Shown: positions 6,631 through 12,964 of the stretch, one piece after another
How the letters are laid out: each line of letters opens with the position of its first letter
How positions within the stretch are numbered: the stretch's first letter is position 1
From: Bacteroidetes bacterium UBA4408
GTDB lineage: Bacteria; Bacteroidota; Bacteroidia; UBA4408
Direction of reading: 5' to 3'
DNA: 12,964 nucleotides
Assembly: GCA_002389785.1 (NCBI GenBank)
Contig: DGQS01000034.1
Location: 1-12,964 of the forward strand
Made by a program: the position numbers and the translations under genes
Notes under the pieces: generated by a model
Told to the model about the DNA's origin: nothing
Seen by the model: only the letters and a program-made list of their open reading frames with translations
Database searches by the model: none

Positions 6631-6714
6631 AAAATCCTTTCACTAAAATCCTTGCTCTAAAATCTTTGTACTTACATCTTTGTACTAACATCTGAGTACT
6701 AACATCTGAGTACT
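6631..6714 (+). repeat. Tandem array of six 14-bp units
   Basis: Read on the plus strand the units are AAAATCCTTTCACT (6631), AAAATCCTTGCTCT (6645), AAAATCTTTGTACT (6659), TACATCTTTGTACT (6673), AACATCTGAGTACT (6687) and AACATCTGAGTACT (6701). Every unit is exactly 14 bp. The two units next to fadA are identical and the array decays away from it. The 14-bp period is not a multiple of three and the array is non-coding. It is too short and lacks spacers, so it is not a CRISPR. Units with the same TTTGTACT core and the same period occur inverted at 5911-5938, on the far side of the four-helix-bundle gene. Confidence 0.85.
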
Positions 6715-6726
6715 AAATCAAAATAA

Positions 6727-7905
6727 TCAATTTAATCGTTCAAAAATTCCGGCAGCACCTTGTCCTGTACCAACACACATGGTAACCATACCGTATTTTT
6801 GATTTCTACGTTTTAATTCATTGAATAATTGTACAGATAGCTTAGCTCCACTGCAACCAAGCGGATGGCCCAACGATATAGCTCCTCCGTTTACATTAAT
6901 CAATTCAGCATTTAATTTTAATTCACGAATTACCGCAAGCGATTGCGATGCAAATGCTTCATTTAATTCAAACAGCTCAATTTGGTCTTGCTTTAAACCC
7001 GCTATTTTTAATGCTTTTGGAATAGCAGCAACCGGACCAATTCCCATAATACGTGGAGGTACACCAGCAGCTGCAAAACTTACCATTCGCGCTATGGGAG
7101 TTAAATTATTTTCTTTTAAAAATTTCTCACTCACTACCATAACAAAAGCGGCTCCATCACTAGTTTGAGAAGAGTTTCCTGCGGTAACAACACCTTGTGC
7201 TGCAAACACAGGTTTCAATTTTGACAATGCTTCAACCGAAGTATCAGCTCTTGCACCCTCATCGGTGTCCACAACAAATTCACGTGTTTGGCGCTTTTCG
7301 TTTGCATCCACATAATTTTCCTTTATGGTGATTGGCACAATCTCCTCTTTAAACTTTCCTTCCTTAATTGCTTTCACAGCCTTTTGATGTGAATTATAAG
7401 AAAACACATCCTGATCTTCTCTACTAATTTTGTATTCTTTAGCTACTGCCTCAGCAGTTAATCCCATGCCCCAGTAATAGTCGGGGTGTGCCATAGCCAC
7501 CTCTGCATTCGGAATAATTCTCCATCCTCCCATTGGAATTAAACTCATGCTTTCGGCCCCTCCTGCAATTATACAATCAGCTTGACCACTATGAATTTTG
7601 GCACTGGCAATGGCAATGGTTTCAAGTCCCGAGGCACAGTATCGATTTACCGTTACACCCGGAACTTTATCTGTAGAAAAAGACAAAAGCGAAATTAGTC
7701 GTGCCATGTTCATCCCTTGTTCAGCTTCAGGCATAGCATTGCCAACAATTAAGTCATCCACCTGTTCGGCAGCCACATTAGGCACACTTGCCATAAGGTG
7801 CTTAATAACTCCTGCCGCTAAATCATCGGGACGCGTGAAACGAAAACCGCCTCGGTTAGCTTTCCCTACTGCACTTCTATATGCTGCTACTATGTATGCA
7901 TTCAT
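6727..7905 (-). CDS. fadA: Acetyl-CoA C-acyltransferase (3-ketoacyl-CoA thiolase)
   Basis: This enzyme performs the last beta-oxidation step: 3-ketoacyl-CoA plus CoA gives acetyl-CoA and a shortened acyl-CoA. At 392 residues it has standard thiolase length with all three catalytic landmarks: nucleophile Cys90 in NRYCASGLE, His347 in GHPLGCSG and Cys377 in CVGTGQGAAG. The start (NAYIVAAYRSAVGK) is typical. It follows fadN by 31 bases on the same strand and is clearly in the same operon. Partnership with FadN points to a degradative thiolase rather than the biosynthetic acetoacetyl-CoA type. Confidence 0.95.
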   Translation of the reverse strand: MNAYIVAAYRSAVGKANRGGFRFTRPDDLAAGVIKHLMASVPNVAAEQVDDLIVGNAMPEAEQGMNMARLISLLSFSTDKVPGVTVNRYCASGLETIAIASAKIHSGQADCIIAGGAESMSLIPMGGWRIIPNAEVAMAHPDYYWGMGLTAEAVAKEYKISREDQDVFSYNSHQKAVKAIKEGKFKEEIVPITIKENYVDANEKRQTREFVVDTDEGARADTSVEALSKLKPVFAAQGVVTAGNSSQTSDGAAFVMVVSEKFLKENNLTPIARMVSFAAAGVPPRIMGIGPVAAIPKALKIAGLKQDQIELFELNEAFASQSLAVIRELKLNAELINVNGGAISLGHPLGCSGAKLSVQLFNELKRRNQKYGMVTMCVGTGQGAAGIFERLN

Positions 7906-7936
7906 GCGTATTAATTTTTCGTTTGTATTAGTACTA

Positions 7937-10312
7937 TTAGTTTCTTAAAATTTTCCCACCGGTGAGTATGCTTTGCAAGCGTTCCAAAGTTTTTTTCTCA
8001 CCGCATAAACTTAAAAATGCTTCACGTTCTAAATCAAGCAGGTATTGCTCGCTTACCAATGTTGGTGCAGACAAATCTCCTCCACTTAAAACGTAGGCCA
8101 ACTTTTGCGAAATTTTTGCATCGTGTTCACTGATATAATTACCCGAAAGCATCGAGTTTGCACCCAAATAAGCCAAGCCTAAAGCTTGCTTGCCCAATAC
8201 TTTAATATCTTTTCGCTTGGTAGGTTGTGTATAACCTTCGTTAGCCATTTCAACACATGCTGCCTTTGCCTCTGCCAATAACCGAGGGCGAGATACAACT
8301 ACTCGGTCTTTTCTGACTTGCAAATATCCAAGGTCAAATGCCTCCTGAGCAGAAGTCGATACCTTGGCTTGCCCGATGGTTAAAAATCGATCTCTGAACT
8401 TATTTAGTTCCACATCACCTTCATTTAATTCATCGCTTAAGCGTAAAGCAAATTCTTTTGTTCCTCCGCCACCGGGAATTAATCCAACTCCAAATTCAAC
8501 TAATCCCATATAAGTTTCGGCATGTGCAACAACTTTATCAGCATGCATGCTCATTTCACAAGAACCCCCAAGTGCCATATTATGAGGTGCAACAACCACA
8601 GGTATTGATGAATAACGTACGCGCATCATGGTATTTTGAAAGGCCTTAATCGCAAAATTTAGTTCATCGTACTCTTGTTCAACGGCCATCATAAAAATCA
8701 TTCCTACGTTCGCACCAGCACTAAAATTAGCACCTTCATTTGAAATGACTAAACCACGGTATTTTTTTTCTGCTAATTCAATTGCATAATTAACTCCTTG
8801 TATAACCTCACCTCCAATGGAATTCATCTTAGAATGGAATTCAAGATTTAAAATACCGTCACCAATATCTGTGATACTGGTTCCAGAATTCTTCCATACA
8901 GTTCGGTTGTCTCGCAAGGTGTCGAGCAAAATATAAGCTTCTGTTCCTTCAATTGTTTTGTAGGTGGAACTTATAACATCAAACACTTTACGGGTACTAT
9001 TTTCAATTTTGTAAAACGAAGAATTGCCTGCAGCTAAAAAGTCGAAGATCCATTTTGCAGGCTTATTTCCTGAAGCTTCCATCATGGCCACAGATTCCTT
9101 CACACCAATCGCATCCCAGTATTCAAATGGGCCAAGTTCCCAGCCAAATCCGGCCTTCATGGCATCATCTATTTTGTATATATCATCACTAATTTCAGGA
9201 ATTCGGTTGCTTACGTATTTAAATAATCCCATAAAACTAGCACGATAAAATTCTCCGGCTTTATCTTTCCCTGAAATCAATACTTTGACACGATCCTTTA
9301 AATTGTCAATAGTCTTGGTGTTTTCAAGTGTTGCAAATTTAATTTTTTGAGAAGGATGGTAAGTAAGCGTTTTTAAATCGAGTGCATGTATTTCACTTTT
9401 ACCGGATGCTGCTTTTACTTTCTTAAAAAAACCCTGTTCTGTTTTCGCACCCAACCATTTGTTTTCAATCATTTTGTTGATATAGCCCGGAATAGCAAAC
9501 ACCTCTTTTGCTTCGTCGTTGGGACAACTTTGTGCAACACCGTTGGCTACGTGCACCAAAGTATCTAAGCCAACTACATCGCAGGTGCGAAAAGTGGCAG
9601 ATTTAGGACGTCCTAAAACAGGACCTGTTAATTTATCAACCTCTTCAATTGTAAGTTCCATTTTTTCCACCAAATGAAACAAACTCATAATGCCGAAAAC
9701 CCCAATTCGGTTCGCAATAAAGGCCGGAGTATCTTTACACAATACAGTGGTTTTACCTAAGTACAAATCACCATACTCAAGTAAAAAATCAATAATTTCC
9801 TTGTCGGTTTTTTGAGTTGGAATAATTTCCAATAATTTTAAATAGCGCGGTGGATTAAAAAAGTGGGTTCCACAAAAGTGCTTCTGAAAATCTTCACTTC
9901 TACCTTCAATCATTTGATTTATTGGAATTCCGGAAGTATTCGAACTTACAATGGAACCTGCACTTCGGAATTGCTCAACTTTTTCAAATACCTGTTTTTT
10001 TATATCCAAACGTTCAACAACCACTTCAATTATCCAATCGTAACCGGCAATTTTTGGCATATCATCCTCAAAGTTTCCGGTGGTGATTTTAGTTGCGAAC
10101 GATTTTTTATAAATAGGTGAAGGATTTGATTTCAATGCAAAATTTAATGCATCATCTACAATTTTATTTCTCGACTTTTTGTCGGGAGCAGCGTCTTTGG
10201 GCACTATATCGAGTAAAAGTACTTCAACACCAATATTTGCAAAGTGGCAGGCAATGCGACTTCCCATAACACCTGAGCCTAATACTGCAACTTTTTTAAT
10301 GCTTCGTTTCAT
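7937..10312 (-). CDS. fadN: 3-hydroxyacyl-CoA dehydrogenase / enoyl-CoA hydratase fusion (FadN type)
   Basis: A bifunctional beta-oxidation enzyme that hydrates trans-2-enoyl-CoA and oxidises the L-3-hydroxyacyl-CoA with NAD+. Order of domains: Rossmann NAD domain at about 7-190 (GSGVMG at 12-17, catalytic-type His150 in THFFNPP), C-terminal dehydrogenase domains at about 195-405, then a crotonase domain at about 475-680. The crotonase domain keeps both catalytic glutamates, Glu586 in GGSCEMSM and Glu606 in GLVEFG, and the GIPGGGGT-like loop LIPGGGGT. Dehydrogenase-first order and 791 residues match Bacillus subtilis FadN rather than E. coli FadB, which has the hydratase first. It is the first gene of the fad cluster, with a 360-base upstream region shared with divergent mscL. 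No FadR- or MarR-type regulator gene is next to it. Confidence 0.94.
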   Translation of the reverse strand: MKRSIKKVAVLGSGVMGSRIACHFANIGVEVLLLDIVPKDAAPDKKSRNKIVDDALNFALKSNPSPIYKKSFATKITTGNFEDDMPKIAGYDWIIEVVVERLDIKKQVFEKVEQFRSAGSIVSSNTSGIPINQMIEGRSEDFQKHFCGTHFFNPPRYLKLLEIIPTQKTDKEIIDFLLEYGDLYLGKTTVLCKDTPAFIANRIGVFGIMSLFHLVEKMELTIEEVDKLTGPVLGRPKSATFRTCDVVGLDTLVHVANGVAQSCPNDEAKEVFAIPGYINKMIENKWLGAKTEQGFFKKVKAASGKSEIHALDLKTLTYHPSQKIKFATLENTKTIDNLKDRVKVLISGKDKAGEFYRASFMGLFKYVSNRIPEISDDIYKIDDAMKAGFGWELGPFEYWDAIGVKESVAMMEASGNKPAKWIFDFLAAGNSSFYKIENSTRKVFDVISSTYKTIEGTEAYILLDTLRDNRTVWKNSGTSITDIGDGILNLEFHSKMNSIGGEVIQGVNYAIELAEKKYRGLVISNEGANFSAGANVGMIFMMAVEQEYDELNFAIKAFQNTMMRVRYSSIPVVVAPHNMALGGSCEMSMHADKVVAHAETYMGLVEFGVGLIPGGGGTKEFALRLSDELNEGDVELNKFRDRFLTIGQAKVSTSAQEAFDLGYLQVRKDRVVVSRPRLLAEAKAACVEMANEGYTQPTKRKDIKVLGKQALGLAYLGANSMLSGNYISEHDAKISQKLAYVLSGGDLSAPTLVSEQYLLDLEREAFLSLCGEKKTLERLQSILTGGKILRN

Positions 10313-10459
10313 AACTTACTAATTTAATTTATGTAGAATAGGATAAGATTATTAGTGATGGTACTTCAATAATTGGAGTTCGAATTTAGCTTGTGTGGAA
10401 AGAAAACATGCTGCAATTGTATTTCTCATCAACTTAATTGATTCCTTTTTGTTCACAAA

Positions 10460-10467
10460 CAAATTTA
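10460..10467 (-). promoter_or_regulatory. Candidate -7 box (TAAATTTG) for the fad cluster
   Basis: On the minus strand TAAATTTG matches TAnnTTTG exactly and would give a leader of about 140 nt before the fadN ATG. No TTTG stands at the expected -33 spacing; the nearest TTG is only about 11 bases upstream. It is the only exact -7 match I found in the region. Confidence 0.35.
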
Positions 10468-10499
10468 TAAAAAAACTACAATCACACTACTTTCATTTT

Positions 10500-10517
10500 A
10501 ACTTCTGTTTTGAAGTT
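10500..10517. repeat. AACTTC-N6-GAAGTT inverted repeat
   Basis: Perfect 6-bp arms (10500-10505 and 10512-10517) around TGTTTT. It lies about 76 bases upstream of the sigma-54 -24 element, a usual distance for an activator site, and about 33 bases upstream of the fad -7 box, where an activator or repressor could also bind. No T-run follows, so a terminator is unlikely. Confidence 0.4.
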
Positions 10518-10590
10518 CTCTTCTGATTTAAAAGGCAACTTGTCTATTTTATCTACCATTTTAAAAAATAACTTTTTATTTTGCATTCAC

Positions 10591-10607
10591 TTGGCACCAT
10601 ATTTGCC
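10591..10607 (+). promoter_or_regulatory. Candidate sigma-54 (RpoN) -24/-12 promoter for mscL
   Basis: The sequence TTGGCACCATATTTGCC fits the -24/-12 consensus YTGGCAC-N5-TTGC: TGGCAC at 10592-10597, TTGC at 10603-10606, and exactly 10 bases between the GG and GC dinucleotides. Transcription would start near 10618, about 55 bases before the mscL ATG. The site is partly palindromic (TTGGCA/TGCCAG), and its reverse strand has the same GG-N10-GC spacing with a poorer -12 element (GTGC). I favour the plus-strand reading. Confidence 0.5.
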
Positions 10608-10672
10608 AGCGGCCCGCGTCAAAAAAAAATGCTAGTATTAATCCTGCGCAAGCAGACTAAAAAAAACAAAAA

Positions 10673-11089
10673 ATGGGAATGTTAAAAGAATTCAAAGAAT
10701 TTGCCATGAAAGGCAATGTAGTTGACCTAGCAGTAGGTGTTGTAATTGGTGCTGCGTTTGGGAAAATAGTAAGCTCCCTTGTGAGCGATGTTATTATGCC
10801 GCCAATTGGATGGTTATTGGGTGGCATTAATTTTACCGACATAAAAATAAAACTAAGCGAAGCTGTTGCCGATGCAAATGGCAAAGTAATTACCGAAGCA
10901 GTTAACATAAACTTAGGAGTATTTTTACAAAGCGTGTTTGATTTTATCATTATTGCCTTTGTAATTTTTATGGTTATTAAAGCGATGAATAAATTAAAGA
11001 AAGAAGAAGTTGCAGCTCCTGCAGCACCTCCGGCACCAAGCAATGAAGAAGTTTTATTAACTCAAATTCGTGATTTGCTGAAAAAATAA
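10673..11089 (+). CDS. mscL: Large-conductance mechanosensitive channel MscL
   Basis: MscL is an inner-membrane pentameric channel that opens under membrane tension and releases solutes during osmotic downshock. The 138-residue length is normal. N-terminal amphipathic helix [15 protein letters not shown], pore helix TM1 at about 16-42 ([22 protein letters not shown], ending [12 protein letters not shown]), a periplasmic loop, TM2 at about 84-105 ([19 protein letters not shown]), a Pro-Ala linker (APAAPPAP) and the C-terminal bundle helix [14 protein letters not shown]. The ATG at 10673 gives the conserved MGM..KEFKEF start. A candidate sigma-54 promoter and a small GNRA-type hairpin lie in its leader. 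Confidence 0.96.
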   Translation: MGMLKEFKEFAMKGNVVDLAVGVVIGAAFGKIVSSLVSDVIMPPIGWLLGGINFTDIKIKLSEAVADANGKVITEAVNINLGVFLQSVFDFIIIAFVIFMVIKAMNKLKKEEVAAPAAPPAPSNEEVLLTQIRDLLKK

Positions 11090-11148
11090 TTTTACTAACA
11101 ACTATTCAAATACACACTAAAATCAATTATTAACACAAATTCTTTACT

Positions 11149-12042
11149 ATGAAAAAAGTTTATTCTATTTGCTTAGGAATTCTTGCTTTCGGCTTTATTA
11201 CAACAAAAGCTGAAAATACCGATACAACTAAAATTTGGAAAAAAGGAGCTGTTGCCGGCTTAAATTTATCTCAAACTTCACTTACCAACTGGCAAGGTGG
11301 TGGACAAAACTCGCTAGCCGTTAATGCTATTTTCAGCGGATTTACCAATTATAAAAAGGGTCGCAATGTTTGGGACAACACGCTAGATTTAGCCTATGGA
11401 TTGCTTCAACAAGGTAAGAGCGATGTAATTAAAAGTGACGATAAAATTGACTTCAATAGCAAGTATGGCCGTTACGCATTTAAACATTGGTATTACACCG
11501 GACTTGTGAACTTTAAAAGTCAAATGGCACCGGGGTATAACTACCCCAACGACAGTGTAGTGATTTCGCGCTTCCTGGCACCAGCTTATATTCTTGCATC
11601 TATAGGTCTCGATTATAAACCGAATGACTATTTTTCAATGTACATTTCACCCATTACCCAAAAAACTACCTTAGTCATGGATGATAAATTAAATGCATTA
11701 GGGGCATTTGGTGTTGATACCGGTAAAACAAGCAGAAGCGAGTTTGGAGGATATGTTCGTATGCAATTTGCGAAAGATATTTTTACCAATGTAAATTTTA
11801 AAACTAAGTTGGAGCTTTTTAGCAATTACATGAATAATCCACAAAACATTGATGTTAACTGGGAATGCCTGTTATCTATGAAAGTGAATAAATATATATC
11901 TGCAACTGTTTCAACTCAATTGGTGTACGATGACGATATTAAGATTGCTGTCGATTCCAACAACGACGGATTAGCTGATAAAATAGGTCCCCGCGTACAA
12001 TTCAAAGAAGTATTGGGAATTGGTCTTTCCTATAAATTTTAA
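11149..12042 (+). CDS. DUF3078 outer-membrane beta-barrel protein
   Basis: This 297-residue protein fits the Bacteroidota DUF3078 family. A Sec signal peptide (MKKVYSICLGILAFGFITTKA, cleavage likely before ENTD) is followed by the conserved start WKKGAVAGLNLSQTSLTNWQGGG, strands rich in alternating aromatic residues, and a terminal Tyr-Lys-Phe, the usual C-terminal aromatic of an outer-membrane barrel. The motif DSNNDGLAD at 269-277, between the last strands, resembles a calcium-binding thrombospondin type-3 loop. Function unknown; DUF3078 proteins are assigned to the outer membrane from sequence alone. It lies 59 bases after mscL and 11 bases before the OmpA-like gene, so it is probably co-transcribed at least with the latter. 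Confidence 0.88.
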   Translation: MKKVYSICLGILAFGFITTKAENTDTTKIWKKGAVAGLNLSQTSLTNWQGGGQNSLAVNAIFSGFTNYKKGRNVWDNTLDLAYGLLQQGKSDVIKSDDKIDFNSKYGRYAFKHWYYTGLVNFKSQMAPGYNYPNDSVVISRFLAPAYILASIGLDYKPNDYFSMYISPITQKTTLVMDDKLNALGAFGVDTGKTSRSEFGGYVRMQFAKDIFTNVNFKTKLELFSNYMNNPQNIDVNWECLLSMKVNKYISATVSTQLVYDDDIKIAVDSNNDGLADKIGPRVQFKEVLGIGLSYKF

Positions 12043-12053
12043 TCACTTGACTT

Positions 12054-12964
12054 ATGAAAAAAATATTCTTACTTCTAACGCTGAGTAATGCACTTATTTT
12101 TCATGCAAGCTTAGCGCAAAACAATCTAAAACAATATGGTTTAGGTATTCATGCCGGAACCTTGGAATACAACGGTGATCGAGGAAATGCATTTTATACT
12201 TTCAAAGATCCACAACTTTTGTTGGGCATCTCCTTATCAAAATACATGTCGCCTTCTTGGGATGTGGAAGCTTTATTAGCCGGAGGAAGATTAAGCTATA
12301 CTCCCGATCGATTGCCAAAACAGTTTAGAGGAACTTTGATTGATTTTAACTTATTGGCAAAATTCAAATTCAACAATGGTAAAATTCTCAAAGAAGATGC
12401 TCGAATTGCACCTTATCTATTTCTTGGAATAGGAGATGCTTACTATAAATCTACATACACTTCTTATTTAAAATTAGTTCCAAAAGGGTATGGTTTGGAT
12501 TTTAATTTTCCATTCGGAGCAGGTATACAAGCACGCTTAAGCGAAGCGGCTTCATTAAAAATTCAATCTACATTTCATTATTCAACTAGCGATAATTATG
12601 ATGGAACACGTGAATCCGCAACCAATTATAACGATGGTTATTTGTTTAACACAATTGGCTTGGTAATAAATATTGGCAAGCAAGATTCCGACAAAGATGG
12701 TATCTCAGACAAAAAAGACAAGTGCGCCTTAACACCTATTAAAGTGCTAGTTGATGCAAGTGGATGCCCTTTAGATAAAGATGGAGATGGAATTCCGGAT
12801 TACCTCGACAAATGTCCGGAAATAAAAGGAATGGGAACTGCAGAGGGCTGTGTTGATACTGATGCCGATAGTGTTAGAGATGATCAAGATGCCTGTGTAA
12901 ACAGCTATGGACCGGTAAAATTTAGAGGTTGTCCGGACAGTGATGGTGATGGAGTAGCAGATGT
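12054..12964 (+). CDS. OmpA-family outer-membrane protein with thrombospondin type-3 repeats (3' end outside window)
   Basis: The frame is open from ATG 12054 to the window end (303 codons plus two bases), and I chose this start because it opens with a clear signal peptide, MKKIFLLLTLSNALIFHASLAQ. Residues of about 25-215 look like an eight-stranded OmpA-type barrel (YGLGIHAGTLEYNGD, APYLFLGIGDAYYK, FPFGAGIQARLSEAASLKIQ, FNTIGLVINIGK). After that come thrombospondin type-3 calcium-binding repeats: DSDKDGISD, DKDGDGIPD, DTDADSVRD and DSDGDGVAD, each followed by a Cys-containing spacer. Family members normally end with an OmpA peptidoglycan-binding domain, which would lie beyond the window. The likely role is an outer-membrane anchor or adhesin-like structural protein. 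Confidence 0.88.
   Translation, partial: MKKIFLLLTLSNALIFHASLAQNNLKQYGLGIHAGTLEYNGDRGNAFYTFKDPQLLLGISLSKYMSPSWDVEALLAGGRLSYTPDRLPKQFRGTLIDFNLLAKFKFNNGKILKEDARIAPYLFLGIGDAYYKSTYTSYLKLVPKGYGLDFNFPFGAGIQARLSEAASLKIQSTFHYSTSDNYDGTRESATNYNDGYLFNTIGLVINIGKQDSDKDGISDKKDKCALTPIKVLVDASGCPLDKDGDGIPDYLDKCPEIKGMGTAEGCVDTDADSVRDDQDACVNSYGPVKFRGCPDSDGDGVAD

Larger units (their letters stand above)
6472..6726. other. Intergenic region between fadA and the four-helix-bundle gene
   Basis: These 255 bases hold a 14-bp perfect palindrome (6507-6520) and an array of six 14-bp units (6631-6714), both listed separately. Between them (about 6521-6630) is A-rich sequence with no gene, no strong hairpin and no exact TAnnTTTG on the minus strand; the nearest near-match is TAGTATTTG, read around 6570 on the minus strand, which has one base too many between TA and TTTG. 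The array begins 13 bases past the fadA stop, so fadA transcripts would run straight into it. Confidence 0.6.
10313..10672. other. 360-base divergent regulatory region between fadN and mscL
   Basis: No gene of recognisable content is present. The region holds a candidate -7 box toward fadN (10460-10467), a 6-bp inverted repeat (10500-10517), a candidate sigma-54 promoter toward mscL (10591-10607) next to a GC-rich patch (10608-10620), and a small hairpin CTGC-GCAA-GCAG (10644-10655) in the mscL leader. On the minus strand two 25-codon ORFs (10482-10559 starting MVDKIDKLPF; 10352-10429 starting MRNTIAACFL) are open, but neither resembles a known protein. The downstream one would start about 24 bases into a transcript from the -7 box and could be a leader peptide, but coding is unproven. 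Confidence 0.6.

Noticed and set aside
6631-6714. CRISPR array
   Set aside because: Units are 14 bp, contiguous without spacers, and no cas gene is present.
7591-7620. TTGGCAC followed by TGGCAATGGC as a second sigma-54 site
   Set aside because: It is inside fadA on the strand opposite to its transcription, and the -12 element does not match.
7928-7940. TTAGTACTATTAG at the fadN-fadA junction as another copy of the 14-bp unit
   Set aside because: It shares only AGTACT with the array and is a single occurrence, so chance is more likely.
10657-11043. Minus-strand ORF of 128 codons opposite mscL
   Set aside because: MscL on the plus strand is a full, conserved protein; the antisense frame is open only because of codon bias.

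Overview
The window looks like chromosomal DNA of a low-GC member of the Bacteroidota. The clues are FtsH, RsfS, BirA and PyrE of Bacteroidota type, a DUF3078 protein, an OmpA-like protein with thrombospondin type-3 repeats, matches to the Bacteroidota -7 promoter element (TAnnTTTG), and weak or absent Shine-Dalgarno sequences. I see no tRNA, rRNA, CRISPR array, transposase or phage gene.

Layout. (1) 1-973, minus strand: the 5' part of ftsH (cut by the window edge) follows rsfS. rsfS starts with TTG, and the ftsH reading frame has no usable ATG: the ATG in its ATGA overlap with rsfS lies in another frame and reaches the FtsH frame only by a -1 shift at an A-AAA-AAG heptamer. (2) 1107-3655: birA (plus), SRPBCC-fold protein and pyrE (minus), and a Nudix hydrolase (plus), a compact housekeeping block of convergent and divergent genes. 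(3) 3743-10312, minus strand: a fatty-acid beta-oxidation cluster transcribed fadN -> fadA -> (four-helix-bundle gene, lipoprotein gene) -> fadE. FadE makes the 2-enoyl-CoA, FadN hydrates it and oxidises the 3-hydroxyacyl-CoA, and FadA releases acetyl-CoA. In Bacillus subtilis the equivalent genes form fadNAE; here two unrelated small genes lie between fadA and fadE. (4) 10313-10672: a 360-base divergent intergenic region with a candidate sigma-54 promoter facing mscL. (5) 10673-12964, plus strand: mscL, a DUF3078 outer-membrane protein, and an OmpA-like protein cut by the window end; these are cell-envelope functions.

The main unexplained structure is around the four-helix-bundle (23S rRNA intervening-sequence-like) gene at 6124-6471. 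On one side is an array of six 14-bp units (6631-6714); on the other are two units with the same TTTGTACT core and the same 14-bp period, in inverted orientation (5911-5938). The left units form part of the signal-peptide coding sequence of the neighbouring lipoprotein gene. This resembles a small repeat-bounded cassette inserted into a beta-oxidation operon. The other points worth checking are the ftsH start and the sigma-54 promoter of mscL.
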